In this document: piece after piece, positions 7,765-16,587 of the stretch | How the letters are laid out: every line of letters begins with the position of its first letter | How positions within the stretch are numbered: the stretch's first letter is position 1 | From: Chersky-840 sp963794615 | GTDB taxonomy: Bacteria > Actinomycetota > Acidimicrobiia > Acidimicrobiales > UBA8190 | Direction of reading: 5' to 3' | DNA: 64,000 nucleotides | Assembly (NCBI GenBank): GCA_963794615.1 | Contig: CAWCEP010000010.1 | Coordinates: 62,001 to 126,000 of the forward strand | Notes under the pieces: model-generated | Seen by the model: the letters and a program-made list of their open reading frames with translations, nothing else | The model's database searches: none | Told to the model about the DNA's origin: nothing | Position numbers and translations under genes: made by a program

Positions 7765-9408
7765 TTACGTGATGCCGACGATGTCACTGACGTGGATGCC
7801 GAGTCCCGGTACCGAACCGTGGAAGGTGGCATTGCCGAAGGCGTAGACGCCGCCGTCCGATCCCACCAGCAGGTAACCACCGCCATCAGATGTCGGGGCG
7901 ATGCCGACGATGTCACTGACGTGGATGCCGAGTCCCGGTACCGAACCGTGGAAGGTGGCATTGCCGAAGGCGTAGACGCCGCCGTCCGATCCCACCAGCA
8001 GGTAACCACCGCCATCAGATGTCGGGGCGATGCCGACGATGTCACTGACGTGGATGCCGAGTCCCGGTACCGAACCGTGGAAGGTGGCATTGCCGAAGGC
8101 GTAGACGCCGCCGTCCGATCCCACCAGCAGGTAACCACCGCCATCAGATGTCGGGGCGATGCCGACGATGTCACTGACGTGGATGCCGAGTCCCGGTACC
8201 GAACCGTGGAAGGTGGCATTGCCGAAGGCGTAGACGCCGCCGTCCGATCCCACCAGCAGGTAACCACCGCCATCAGATGTCGGGGCGATGCCGACGATGT
8301 CACTGACGTGGATGCCGAGTCCCGGTACCGAACCGTGGAAGGTGGCATTGCCGAAGGCGTAGACGCCGCCGTCCGATCCCACCAGCAGGTAACCACCGCC
8401 ATCAGATGTCGGGGCGATGCCGACGATGTCACTGACGTGGATGCCGAGTCCCGGTACCGAACCGTGGAAGGTGGCATTGCCGAAGGCGTAGACGCCGCCG
8501 TCCGATCCCACCAGCAGGTAACCACCCGTGGTGGCTGGGATCACAGGTGTCGGAGCAACCGGACAGGCTGCATAGGTGGCCGTGGCCGTTCCATTCCCAG
8601 TTTGCGTGGTGACAGCGTTCGTCGAGTTGGTGACGGATGGGTCCACGTAGTTCGAACCGCCGCCGCCGCCGCCGCCGCTGGCATCTTCGCTGGCCGCGCC
8701 GCCGCCACCGCCGAAGTACCCGCCGCCGCCGCCGCCACCGCCGTCGAAGTCGGAACCACCAGCACCACCGTTCTCACCAGACCCCGCCGAGCCACTCCCA
8801 CCCATGTTGGGGACCTCGGCACCGCCGGCGCCTGGCGCGCTCGTGGTGCCCGGCGCGCCACCCAGGCCTTGCGTGGCACCCCCGGTAGGCCCGTTGGTTC
8901 CCGCGGCACCAGCGTTGCCGCCGTCCCCACCTTCGCCAACCAGACCGTACGCGCCGCCGCCGCCTCCGCCACCAGCGACCAGTACGGGCGCGGCGGAACC
9001 ACCAATCGTGACGATCGAGGCGCCGCCTCCGCCACCGCCGTCCCCGGCGTCGGTCCCACCCGCCCCGCCGGTATTCGCCCCGGCAGTGTCGGTGGCTCCC
9101 GCACCGCCGATGTACACCGAGTAGGACTGACCGGGTGTCACCGCAACCGTGCCAGTCACCACGCCGCCCAATCCGCCCAGACCGTAGGGCGCCATTGATA
9201 TTCCGCCGTTGCCGCCCTCGCCGCCAACCACGTCAAAGGTGATGGCACACACTCCGCTCGGCACCGTCTCAGCGTTCGCTCCGAGCGAGAAGGTCGGAGC
9301 TGTGGGCACCGAGGCCGACGCCGTGGACTCAGACACTGCGAGCGTCGCCCCCGAGAGGGTGATCCCCGTTACGGCAAGCACCACGTTCTTTCGCAGCCAA
9401 CCCAGCAT
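7765..9408 (-). CDS. Secreted glycine-rich protein with six identical C-terminal propeller repeats
   Basis: 547 residues. I start it at ATG 9408, where a signal peptide begins (MLGWLRKNVVLAVTGITLSG, cleavage near SASA) behind a possible AAAGGTG ribosome site. The longer open frame upstream to 9774 has non-coding composition. Residues about 50-280 are very glycine-rich (GGGGGGGAYG, GGGGGGGYFGG) with beta-strand segments, like glycine-rich adhesin or PE_PGRS-type surface proteins. The C-terminal 258 residues are six copies of a 43-residue unit starting GGYLLVGSDGGVYAFGNATF, all identical. The same unit, diverged, ends three other proteins in this window. Likely extracellular or wall-associated. 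Function unknown. Confidence 0.75.
   Translation of the reverse strand: MLGWLRKNVVLAVTGITLSGATLAVSESTASASVPTAPTFSLGANAETVPSGVCAITFDVVGGEGGNGGISMAPYGLGGLGGVVTGTVAVTPGQSYSVYIGGAGATDTAGANTGGAGGTDAGDGGGGGGASIVTIGGSAAPVLVAGGGGGGGAYGLVGEGGDGGNAGAAGTNGPTGGATQGLGGAPGTTSAPGAGGAEVPNMGGSGSAGSGENGGAGGSDFDGGGGGGGGYFGGGGGAASEDASGGGGGGGSNYVDPSVTNSTNAVTTQTGNGTATATYAACPVAPTPVIPATTGGYLLVGSDGGVYAFGNATFHGSVPGLGIHVSDIVGIAPTSDGGGYLLVGSDGGVYAFGNATFHGSVPGLGIHVSDIVGIAPTSDGGGYLLVGSDGGVYAFGNATFHGSVPGLGIHVSDIVGIAPTSDGGGYLLVGSDGGVYAFGNATFHGSVPGLGIHVSDIVGIAPTSDGGGYLLVGSDGGVYAFGNATFHGSVPGLGIHVSDIVGIAPTSDGGGYLLVGSDGGVYAFGNATFHGSVPGLGIHVSDIVGIT
7772..8527. repeat. Six-copy perfect tandem DNA repeat, period 129 bp
   Basis: Units begin at 7772, 7901, 8030, 8159, 8288 and 8417. 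I see no base difference between copies; the last is cut short at about 8527. The period is 43 codons, so the array stays in frame inside the minus-strand gene and encodes its C-terminal repeats. Identity at silent positions means recent expansion or ongoing gene conversion. Copy number may be wrong if the assembly came from short reads. Confidence 0.95.
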
Positions 9409-9570
9409 CGCCAGCACCTTTCGCCGATCTCCGTGGCACCCGCCATCACGAACGCCAAGAGGATAGGCAGGATCTGGACGACAACAGCGGACCACCACGC
9501 TCCCACACGGACAAGGCGCCCCGGAAGTGCGATCGGGCTGTTGGTCCGGAAGCCCTGTAGTCACACATAA

Positions 9571-10080
9571 TTGCTGCGAGAACGGGCGAGGCTCGTGCGC
9601 GTCCGCACCACGGCCAAGAACCGGATTCGGGCGCAGATCGCCGATGAGGGCGTGCCGGCTCCGAGCCACGGCCTGTGGACCAAAGAGGGTGCCACCTGGC
9701 TCGACTCCTTGGACCTCTCGCCCATGCACCGCTGGGTGGTGACCGACTGCCAGGCGCTCATTGATGTCCTCCAATCACGGATCTCGCTGCTCGAGGCCGA
9801 GATCCGCCGCCAGGCGAAGCCCGACAAGCGCATCGACGCTCTCACCGCTATCCACGGCATCGGGCTTCTAAGCGCAATGACGCTTGTTTCTGAGATCGGG
9901 GACATCTCCCGCTTCGCCACCGCCCGGAAACTCTGTGCGTGGGCCGGGATCATCCCCTCCATGCGCAACTCCGACCGGACTGTTCACCACGGCCACATCA
10001 CCAGGGCCGGTCCGTCCGCCGTGCGCCACGTGCTCGCGGAGGCCGCGGAAGTAGCCATCCGCAAGGAGCCCTACTCTTGA
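9571..10080 (+). pseudogene. Truncated IS110-family transposase (C-terminal part)
   Basis: 169 residues matching the C-terminal half of IS110/IS116/IS902 transposases: LRERARLVRVRTTAKNRIRA, then the helix-hairpin-helix-like domain with IHGIGLLSAMTLVSEIGDI, ARKLCAWAGIIPSMRNS and ITRAGPSAVRHVLAEAAE. The N-terminal DEDD (RuvC-like) catalytic domain is missing: a TAA immediately precedes the frame at 9568, apparently the junction with unrelated DNA. The C-terminus (AIRKEPYS) also looks shortened. Not expected to be active. Confidence 0.85.
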
Positions 10081-10448
10081 CACCGGACCTTCTCATGGGC
10101 GGGGGTATGCGCTGCCCGTGAGCCCATCTGGGTCCGACCGGTTGTACCGGCTTCGGGTAACCGGGGACCGCGACCCGCGCAGTATTCGCGTCGGCTGAGT
10201 GATAGCGGATAGGTCAGGTCGAAGCCGAGTCCGTCACCTTCGGACTGACTCGGACTGGCAGACGGAGCGTCACCCATCAGGGTGATCCCAACCCTCTCAC
10301 TCTCAACGGCCAAACACCCGGCTTGTGCCAAGCTGGGCACCGCGGCCGTCGCTCCCGAAGTCCAGAGGAATCCTCCCCCGTTCCTCGCTACGCTTCGGTC
10401 GCGCCTCCAGCCGGACGCGAGAGGCGCGTGAACCCAAGAGGGGGAAAC
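10081..10448. other. Intergenic stretch, no gene seen
   Basis: 368 bases without a credible gene. It holds GGGTAACCGGGG (about 10156) and CAGTATTCGCG (about 10180), short motifs that recur in the gaps at 12.4-12.6, 13.6-13.7 and 14.4 kb. The end provides the ribosome site (GAGGGGGAAAC) of the next gene. Confidence 0.4.
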
Positions 10449-11081
10449 ATGTATCTGTTTTCACGACGGGCACACCTGAGCAATGCGGCAGGCGTAGAGT
10501 GGGCAACCAGCATCCTTGGTCGCGTCAACGAAGTGACCGGAAGTGGTACCCAGCTCTGGGCCAATGCCTTCTCGCCCGGATTCGGCACCGTCAGTTGGAC
10601 CTCGTGGTGGGCGGACCTTGCTTCGCTCGAGACTGCCATGGCCAAGCTGCAAAGCGATGCGAAGTTCAACGCCTTGGCTGCTGATGGTGGTTCGTTCATC
10701 GACGGAATCGTCGACGATGGTCTGCTCCAGACCGTCTCCGGGGAGCCTGACCCTTCAGAGGCGAATGAAGCGCAGTACGTTGCCGGTGTCCAAGCTGTGT
10801 GTGCAGGAGGCAACATCGCTCGTGCCATGACCGTCGGCGTCGAGCTTGCTCAGAAGGGCGAGGCCATTTCCGGAGTGCGGACGCTGTTCATGCGGGCGAT
10901 CACCGGGCCTTACGGCGCCGTGGGGTGGCTGAGCGCGTACCCGGACCTAGCTGCCTTCGAGACGGCGCAGGACAAGCTGGCCGTCGACCCGGGTTGGCTC
11001 ACCCTGGTCGACAGCACCGAGGGCTGCTTCGTCGAGGATGCTGCTACGACCCAGCAGACCCTCTACACAAAGCTGGCCTGA
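10449..11081 (+). CDS. Hypothetical protein with two dimeric alpha/beta-barrel-like repeats
   Basis: 210 residues from ATG 10449, behind the ribosome site GAGGGGGAAAC. The frame is open further upstream but without coding character. The protein contains two similar halves: GFGTVSWTSWWADLASLETA with a following MAKLQSDAKFNAL, and PYGAVGWLSAYPDLAAFETA with DKLAVDPGWLTLV. The 'strand - AdLaslE.a..kL..dp.w..L' layout is that of ferredoxin-like stress-responsive or NIPSNAP-type dimeric alpha/beta-barrel domains, here fused in tandem. No metal or active-site residues can be assigned. Followed by a strong hairpin at 11095. Confidence 0.6.
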   Translation: MYLFSRRAHLSNAAGVEWATSILGRVNEVTGSGTQLWANAFSPGFGTVSWTSWWADLASLETAMAKLQSDAKFNALAADGGSFIDGIVDDGLLQTVSGEPDPSEANEAQYVAGVQAVCAGGNIARAMTVGVELAQKGEAISGVRTLFMRAITGPYGAVGWLSAYPDLAAFETAQDKLAVDPGWLTLVDSTEGCFVEDAATTQQTLYTKLA

Positions 11082-11094
11082 TCGCAGCACTCGC

Positions 11095-11130
11095 CTGACG
11101 GGCCGGGTTCCGATGGACCCGGCCCGTCAG
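11095..11130. terminator. Hairpin terminator between convergent genes
   Basis: Perfect inverted repeat CTGACGGGCCGGGT / ACCCGGCCCGTCAG with an 8-base loop. It lies 14 bases after the plus-strand gene and points toward the convergent nitronate monooxygenase gene. There is no U-tract, as is common in high-GC terminators. Confidence 0.7.
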
Positions 11131-11303
11131 AAACGAGCCACAATGAGTTGGACATCGGTCGAGATAAGGGCCGCCAACCGTTGACCGCAATGTGTGGCTC
11201 GGCCCGTCCTGACGCCATCCGGACCATAACGTGGGGCCGGAGCGATCCTGAGCGTTTCGGGCAGGTTGGACACTCGAAGCAGCCCCGAGCATCACGGCCT
11301 GAG

Positions 11304-12278
11304 TCAGCTCCGTTGCACCCTCTCAAGTAGAGCCCCAGCGTCTTCGGTAAGGGAACGCACGAGCTGTGAGGCGGGCGCGACGGCGTTGACGAGGGCGACG
11401 GATTCCCCTGCATACATGCACATCGCCTCGATGTGTCCGCTGACGTCTTGGGTCGGCGGTATCCAGGAGCGGCGCGGCACGGGAATCTCCCCGTCGGCGC
11501 CCCGCTTCGTCCCGACCACGTCGACGTCGATCGCCTCCACGGCATCGATCGCGCAGATGAGCACGCGGGCGCGTGGCGACGACGCGCACAGCGGACAGTC
11601 ATTGAACGCGTCCGTGATGCGCGTGCTGTTTGCGCCTGCCGCGAGGATGGCGGCGACGTAGGCGGAATGCGCTGCCGATTCCTCTGTGGCGATGAATCGC
11701 GTCCCCATCCGCACGCCCGAGGCTCCTGCAGCAAGAGCGGCGGCGACACCGCGGGCATCGGCGATGCCTCCGGCGGCGAGGACGGGCACGTCGACGGCGT
11801 CGAGCACCTCGCAGAGCAGGGGCAGCAGGGGGCTGTCGCCGCGACAGTGGCCCCCAGCCTCGACACCCTGGGCGCAAACCATGTCGGCGCCCGCCCGGAC
11901 CGCCGCTCGCGCCTCCCCCACGGATCCGACCTGCCAGTTGACCAGCGCCCCACCCCTGTGGGCGATGTCGACCAGGTCCGGCCGGGGGTTGCTCCAGAAG
12001 AAGTCAATGACCCGCACTCGCGTTGCGGCATCCGCGACGGCGTCGACGTCGATGTCGTCGGTCAGGAAGCTCACCGCCAGCACGCCGTCGGTCTGTTGAT
12101 GCATGTCGTCGAGATGCTGCCTAAGGGCTTCCCTCGCCATGCCGAGAGTGTTGATCGAGCCGATGCCTCCGGCCTCGGCGACCGCGACCGCGAGGCTCGG
12201 CGATGAAACCGTGCCCATCGGAGCCTGCTGGATGGGCGCCGTACATCCGACGAGATCGGTAAGACGCGTCCGGATCAT
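11304..12278 (-). CDS. Nitronate monooxygenase (2-nitropropane dioxygenase family)
   Basis: 324 residues forming an FMN-dependent TIM barrel. Visible family features are the opening APIQQAPMGTVSSPSLAVAVAEAGGIGSI region, ALVNWQVGSVGEARAAVRAG, the conserved AQGVEAGGHCRG segment carrying the active-site His, and the phosphate-binding VLAAGGIADARGVAAALAAG and GVRMGTRF stretches. Such enzymes oxidise alkyl nitronates to carbonyl compounds and nitrite using FMN and O2. Many family members have other or unknown substrates. The gene stands alone, convergent with the gene at 10449, and starts at ATG 12278. Confidence 0.85.
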   Translation of the reverse strand: MIRTRLTDLVGCTAPIQQAPMGTVSSPSLAVAVAEAGGIGSINTLGMAREALRQHLDDMHQQTDGVLAVSFLTDDIDVDAVADAATRVRVIDFFWSNPRPDLVDIAHRGGALVNWQVGSVGEARAAVRAGADMVCAQGVEAGGHCRGDSPLLPLLCEVLDAVDVPVLAAGGIADARGVAAALAAGASGVRMGTRFIATEESAAHSAYVAAILAAGANSTRITDAFNDCPLCASSPRARVLICAIDAVEAIDVDVVGTKRGADGEIPVPRRSWIPPTQDVSGHIEAMCMYAGESVALVNAVAPASQLVRSLTEDAGALLERVQRS

Positions 12279-12693
12279 CCTGTGTCTGCCTCCCCGCCCT
12301 GGAGTGTCACCGCGGCGAACTGTAGCGTCGCCCCCAGGTGGCCGCTTGGGTCGATGGTGTCAAAGGTCGCATGACCGACCGAGAAGTGCGGCCGTTCCCG
12401 ACCGGGGTCTGAGAGCTTCGGCGAGGACCGTTGGGTAATCGGTGCAGGGGATACCGTGCGCGTTGTGTACCCATCTGGCCATCCTCAGGGATGCCGGAGT
12501 TGTGCACCTCGGCCCGGAGCTGAACCCGAACAGTATTCGCGGCCCCGGAACGATTTCGGATGGCCTGCCGCGCGACGAGCCTTCAAGTCCCCGAACTCAC
12601 ACAGCATTAGATGCTCTACCTCCAGCGTCGGCCCCAGCGGCACAAGACTCAGCGGACTAGTGTCGCTCGGCGATCGTGTTCCGAGGAGGCATC
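12279..12693. other. Intergenic stretch, no gene seen
   Basis: 415 bases between divergent genes. It must contain the promoters of both, but I cannot assign -35/-10 elements. It includes GGGTAATCGG (about 12433), GTGTACCCATCTGG (about 12468) and CAGTATTCGCG (about 12531), related to motifs in neighbouring gaps. A 72-residue frame inside lacks coding character. Confidence 0.4.
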
Positions 12694-13512
12694 ATGGGCG
12701 GGCTTGAAGGTCTCTCAGCATTTGTCACAGGCGGGGGAACCGGGATCGGCCTTGCCTGCGCCCAGGAGATCGTGGCGCAAGGCGGCACCGTTGCGATCGC
12801 CGGGCGCCGAGAGGACATCCTCCAGGACGCCGCTCGGGAGATCGGTGAGCGGGCCATTGCTGTGCAATGCGATGTGACCGACAACGATTCGGTCAAAAAG
12901 GCGGTGGAGACGGCCGTCGAACACAACGGACCCCTCCGCCTGGCAGTGAACTGCGCATATCAGGCCATGGTCGGCAGTGTGTTGGCGACACCGCCAGACC
13001 TCTTTGCGATGACGGTCGAGAGCACTCTCACTGGCACGTATCGCTCTCTCCAGGCCGAGGCCAGAGCTATCCGAGAAGCTGGAGGCGGAAGCATCGTGAA
13101 CGTCAGTTCGTTGGCTGCCACCCATGTCAGCCGCTGGCAGTCGGCATACGGTGCCGCAAAGGCCGGAGTGGACATGCTCACTCGGGTTGCCGCTGACGAA
13201 CTTGGGCCTCACGGCATCCGAGTGAACGCCGTTCTTCCCGGGCTGGTCACGACCGAGACAGCCTCACCACTGACCGAAGACGATGTGGTCCGGCAACAGT
13301 TTCTCGGCGAGATTCCTCTTGGGAGATTGGGCGATCCCGCCGACATCGCTCGCTGTGTCGGGTTCCTCCTGAGTTCAAACTCGTCTTACGTAACGGGCCA
13401 GTGCATCGGAGTCGACGGCGGCCAGTCTTTGAGGCGACTTCCAGATATCGGGTATCTCTTTCACAGTTTTGTCCCCGACTTCTTTGCAGAAGGTGAGCCC
13501 GGGGCTCCCTGA
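12694..13512 (+). CDS. Short-chain dehydrogenase/reductase
   Basis: 272 residues, ATG 12694 with ribosome site CGAGGAGG. Rossmann NAD(P)-binding motif TGGGTGIG near residue 15, dinucleotide-preference region AGRRED, catalytic Ser in VNVSSLAA and YxxxK motif in YGAAK, then the C-terminal GIRVNAVLPGLV and ITGQ-like YVTGQCIGVDGGQ. This is a classical SDR. The usual NNAG motif is replaced by NCAY, which is seen in some members and may shift specificity. Substrate unknown. Monocistronic as far as I can see. Confidence 0.85.
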   Translation: MGGLEGLSAFVTGGGTGIGLACAQEIVAQGGTVAIAGRREDILQDAAREIGERAIAVQCDVTDNDSVKKAVETAVEHNGPLRLAVNCAYQAMVGSVLATPPDLFAMTVESTLTGTYRSLQAEARAIREAGGGSIVNVSSLAATHVSRWQSAYGAAKAGVDMLTRVAADELGPHGIRVNAVLPGLVTTETASPLTEDDVVRQQFLGEIPLGRLGDPADIARCVGFLLSSNSSYVTGQCIGVDGGQSLRRLPDIGYLFHSFVPDFFAEGEPGAP

Positions 13513-13938
13513 TCTTGACCGTAGGAAGCCGTCCGGGAAGAAGCCGATCCCGACGGGTCGGATATCGCTCCCGCGACGGGGCTAAGGACGCACGGTACTC
13601 GGGGGTATACGTGCCCGATGTCTTCCTCTGCCTCCGACAGGTTGCACCGAAGTCGGGTAACCGGGCCGATTGGCGAACAACGCAGTTTCTGCGTCGCTGA
13701 ACATTTCCGGGCGGCTCCCCTTGGGGCTCCCTATCCGGCGACGGGGCGACATTGGGGGTGGATCCGGACCTCGTCGGCATTGTCTTTCTGACATCACAGG
13801 CGCCGGACAATGAACTCCATCGACAGCTATGCGCCAGGGTCCGATCCCGTTTTCGGACTAATGGCCCTGTGACCGCCGTCCCTGGGTTGTCAACATAGAA
13901 GCGGGCCGCTAGGAGGACGGCCGAGGAAGGTGGGTCTG
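13513..13938. other. Intergenic stretch, no gene seen
   Basis: About 426 bases. It contains GGTATACGTGCCCGATG (about 13603), GGGTAACCGGG (about 13656) and CGCAGTTTCTGCGTCGCTGA (about 13682), resembling the motif set in the other gaps nearby. No promoter assigned. Confidence 0.35.
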
Positions 13939-13944
13939 GTGACG

Positions 13945-14394
13945 ATGACGAAAACAACGCTACCCAGCCATCGGTGGGGGGACCCACAGTCACGATCCCT
14001 GCGGCCTCTCAACGAGAGATCGTCGTTCGGCAAACGCCACGTCGCCTTGGCGTGTCTCCTCCTGGGCGTCGTCTTCGCTGGGATCTACTTCTTCACCGCT
14101 GAGTTCGGTGGTGTTGTAAACACCTATAGCGCAACTATTGACGAGATCAACCCGGTCGGATATAGCCAGCTCGCGGTATGGGTCGAGGTGAAAAATCTCG
14201 GAAGCTCCTCGGGGACGCCAACATGCCGGATCCAAGTGAACTCACCCGACGGGTCCGTCACCGGTGCGTGGACCCAAGAGGTCACCAGCCCCATCCTCGG
14301 AGGATCGGAAACCGACTTCGAGTTTACGATTCCGGTCACGACCAGTGGCGCAAACAGCGTGACGGCTGGCGCCTCGAATGTGAGTTGTCAGTAG
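13945..14394 (+). CDS. Membrane-anchored protein with extracellular beta domain
   Basis: 149 residues. A basic N-terminus is followed by one membrane helix (VALACLLLGVVFAGIYFF) and an outside domain of beta strands (INPVGYSQLAVWVEVKNLG, TCRIQVNSPDGS, FTIPVTTSG) like the FxLYD/CARDB-type folds of exported proteins. I used ATG 13945. GTG at 13939 or 13930 in the same frame is possible and the purine-rich GAGGAAGGTGGG would serve those better. No enzymatic motif. Role unknown. Confidence 0.6.
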   Translation: MTKTTLPSHRWGDPQSRSLRPLNERSSFGKRHVALACLLLGVVFAGIYFFTAEFGGVVNTYSATIDEINPVGYSQLAVWVEVKNLGSSSGTPTCRIQVNSPDGSVTGAWTQEVTSPILGGSETDFEFTIPVTTSGANSVTAGASNVSCQ

Positions 14395-14591
14395 TTGGTG
14401 CTGGAACACACTGGGGAACACCGCTCGTCGCATCGCCACGGCGTTGCTGACCGTACGGTAATCGGGGATCCCGGTCGCATCGTGTATCCACCTGGACCGC
14501 GCTGGAGTGTCGTTTGGGCGCTATGGATTGAAGCCAATGCGGAGTCCATGGGCCATCCGGTATCACGCGTTTCGGGTTCTCGGGTTCTCGG

Positions 14592-15518
14592 TCAGCTGGC
14601 TTCTTGAAAACGCTGCCAACGAACCTCAAGGAGCTCCGGATTCGGGTGAGCAGCCCTACGATTGGGGAGCTGGATCCTCTGGCCGTCGATCTCCTGCAGT
14701 GTGTGCCGAAGCGTGGGCCCATCGAGTTCTTTCATGACATCAGGGCGGACCCCCACCTCGTACTTGGGGTTAATGCCGAAGATGTCTGCGTCATAGGCGG
14801 CGTGATGGATCTTGCACATGGCGATGCCATTGGTGACGATGGGCTGACCGCCTTCTGCGTCGGCCAGGACGTGGGCTGCGTCGAGAAGACGCGTGTGACG
14901 AAGACGGCAGATAGAGCATTGGTTCTCGTAGGCGAGAAGCACGCGTTGTCGAAACAGGGGCTGGTGCAGGCGGGCCTTCACGACCCGTTCGGCGTAGGAG
15001 CGGACGAGTTCGGGGTCCTCGTCTAACAGGTCGTGACGGACTCGGAGGGCCTCCTCGGAAAGAGAGACCACAAATTGCTGCGCGTACGACTCCTCGTCAG
15101 CCAACCAAACCGGATAGATGGGGTAGTAGACACCTGACGCGACCCCTTGGAACCAGATGAGCGGCAGAGCAAGCGTCATGGCCAGGCGAAGGGCGCGATT
15201 GTCGGGATGCGTCGGATCGACGCCCCGCCACTTATAGCGGATGAACCCATCGGGTCCGACCTCGTCGTCGTAGGGGCGTTGGCTCGGATCCGACGCGAAT
15301 ACGGTGCGGAAGCTGAGCGCGGCTTGAAGCCGGCGGGGCTTCCAGATCCCTTGCTGGGTGGCCATGAGACGAAGAGGCGACCCCTCGAAACTGAAGGGCG
15401 TGAGGTCGTCCTGGCGCACCAAGGCTTGTCCCCTCGTCGCCAGCCCGTCGAGATAGGCGAAGGCGGCTGCCCGTAGGCGCCCATCAGTCTCTGCATCGAA
15501 GGCCGGCATCGACAGCAA
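14592..15518 (-). CDS. HNH endonuclease, putative restriction enzyme (COG3440-like)
   Basis: 308 residues. The C-terminal third is an HNH nuclease: CSICRLRHTRLLDAAHVL, then NGIAMCKIHHAAYDADIFGI, giving the metal-binding Cys pair, the His of the AH motif, Asn and the final HH. The N-terminal 190 residues (GSPLRLMATQQGIWKPRRL...ALSFRTVF) resemble the DNA-recognition part of predicted stand-alone restriction endonucleases. No methyltransferase gene is adjacent, so it might cut modified or foreign DNA (type IV-like), but that is inference. Its place just upstream of a mobile unit fits a defence or island gene. Confidence 0.7.
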   Translation of the reverse strand: MLSMPAFDAETDGRLRAAAFAYLDGLATRGQALVRQDDLTPFSFEGSPLRLMATQQGIWKPRRLQAALSFRTVFASDPSQRPYDDEVGPDGFIRYKWRGVDPTHPDNRALRLAMTLALPLIWFQGVASGVYYPIYPVWLADEESYAQQFVVSLSEEALRVRHDLLDEDPELVRSYAERVVKARLHQPLFRQRVLLAYENQCSICRLRHTRLLDAAHVLADAEGGQPIVTNGIAMCKIHHAAYDADIFGINPKYEVGVRPDVMKELDGPTLRHTLQEIDGQRIQLPNRRAAHPNPELLEVRWQRFQEAS

Positions 15519-15759
15519 TCTAGCTATCAGTGCCCCGACCTGGGAGTTGTCGATTGCGGGCAGCGATACACCCTCTTGCTATGAATGACCGGATCGGTGC
15601 CTCTGGCGCCCGCAATGTGGACTCGATCGTGAAACGGACACGACGTGCGCCAGCGCGAGCATCCAGGGAAACGCGGACCGAATACCCCCTAGTCCCACGC
15701 GGGGTACGTCCAGCCTCTCCAAGGAAGGGGACGATCTCGACACCCCGGTTGGATCTTTC

Positions 15760-16587
15760 GTGCGCGCCTTGGCCGTGGATCTCGGTTTGGACCAAGACAC
15801 GCCAGCCAACTACCGAACTCGTCGTCAGCTGCTCCGACTGTCGTTATGGGCGACGGGGGAGGGACTCGCCCTCGACCGAGAAGTAATCCTCGATCCCAGC
15901 ACCGTCGATCGCTTCGCCGAGATGGCCCTGGCCAATGACCGTTCCCGAGCCACCTACCGAGCTGCGCTCCGCCGGGTAGGTCCCCTTCTCACTAAGCGTG
16001 CGCCGTGGGAGCCGCGTCCCGCGTCGCTGGCGCGCCGCCAGGTTGCCCCGCCCTACACCGCACCCGAGGTGCTGATTCTTCGCAAGGACGCCCTCGTCCA
16101 ACCCACCGCCGCTCGCCGTAGAGCGGCACGCGCACTTCTGGCGCTGGGTCTCGGTACGGGACTCGATGGTCGCTGGGTGACCCAAGTGACTGCCCGTGAC
16201 GTCCACGCGTCGAGTTCGGGGGTCGTGGTGGAAGTAGGGGCGCCCATGGGGAGGCCCGTGATCGCCCGTGCCGAGTGGGAAGAGGAGCTCATTGCCTTGG
16301 CGGAGACCGCAGGTGATGAGTTTCTGGTCGGCGGGTATTCCACCTCGATCCGTCGAACCGGGCACCTCACCGAGAGGCTGGTGGTGCCGACGGGCCATCC
16401 TCGACTGGCACCGGCGCGACTGCGCTCGACCTGGCTCGTCACCCATCTGAGCGCTGGGACCCGGCTGCCCGAGCTGTGTCGAGCGGCGGGCTTGGAAGGT
16501 GTCACCGTGGTCTCGGACCTTCTCGAGTTGGTCGAGCCCCTGGACGTCGCATCGTCCACGGCCATGCTGCGAGGAATCCCACGGTGA
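15760..16587 (+). CDS. Degenerate tyrosine-recombinase-like protein coupled to a transposase
   Basis: 275 residues from GTG 15760. The frame reads well further upstream (TSSLSKEGDDLDTPVGSFVR) but I find no start codon there. Residues 1-90 look like a helical SAM-like core-binding domain. The later part has the layout of a tyrosine-recombinase catalytic domain: ALLALGLGTGLDGRWVTQVTARDV at the position of the usual 'TGLR..E...L...D', and LRSTWLVTHLSAGTRLPELCRAAG at the position of 'LR..f.thl...G..l..iq..lGH'. I cannot see the nucleophilic Tyr or a clear full set of Arg residues, so it may be a DNA-binding helper. Its stop overlaps the transposase start (GTGA). Confidence 0.55.
   Translation: MRALAVDLGLDQDTPANYRTRRQLLRLSLWATGEGLALDREVILDPSTVDRFAEMALANDRSRATYRAALRRVGPLLTKRAPWEPRPASLARRQVAPPYTAPEVLILRKDALVQPTAARRRAARALLALGLGTGLDGRWVTQVTARDVHASSSGVVVEVGAPMGRPVIARAEWEEELIALAETAGDEFLVGGYSTSIRRTGHLTERLVVPTGHPRLAPARLRSTWLVTHLSAGTRLPELCRAAGLEGVTVVSDLLELVEPLDVASSTAMLRGIPR

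Noticed and set aside
7772..8527. CRISPR array
   Set aside because: Repeats are 129 bp, contiguous and coding, with no spacers and no cas genes nearby.
7738..9198. Long plus-strand ORF (486 codons) across the 129-bp repeats
   Set aside because: It is the antisense of the secreted glycine-rich gene. The repeat period of 129 keeps all frames open in the array, and its own sequence has no signal, motif or coding character.
9409..9774. N-terminal extension of the glycine-rich protein up to 9774
   Set aside because: It would run antisense through the IS110 remnant and precede an obvious signal peptide that begins at 9408.
12442..12660. 72-codon ORF before the SDR gene
   Set aside because: Composition is unlike neighbouring genes, there is no ribosome site, and it overlaps a dispersed non-coding motif.
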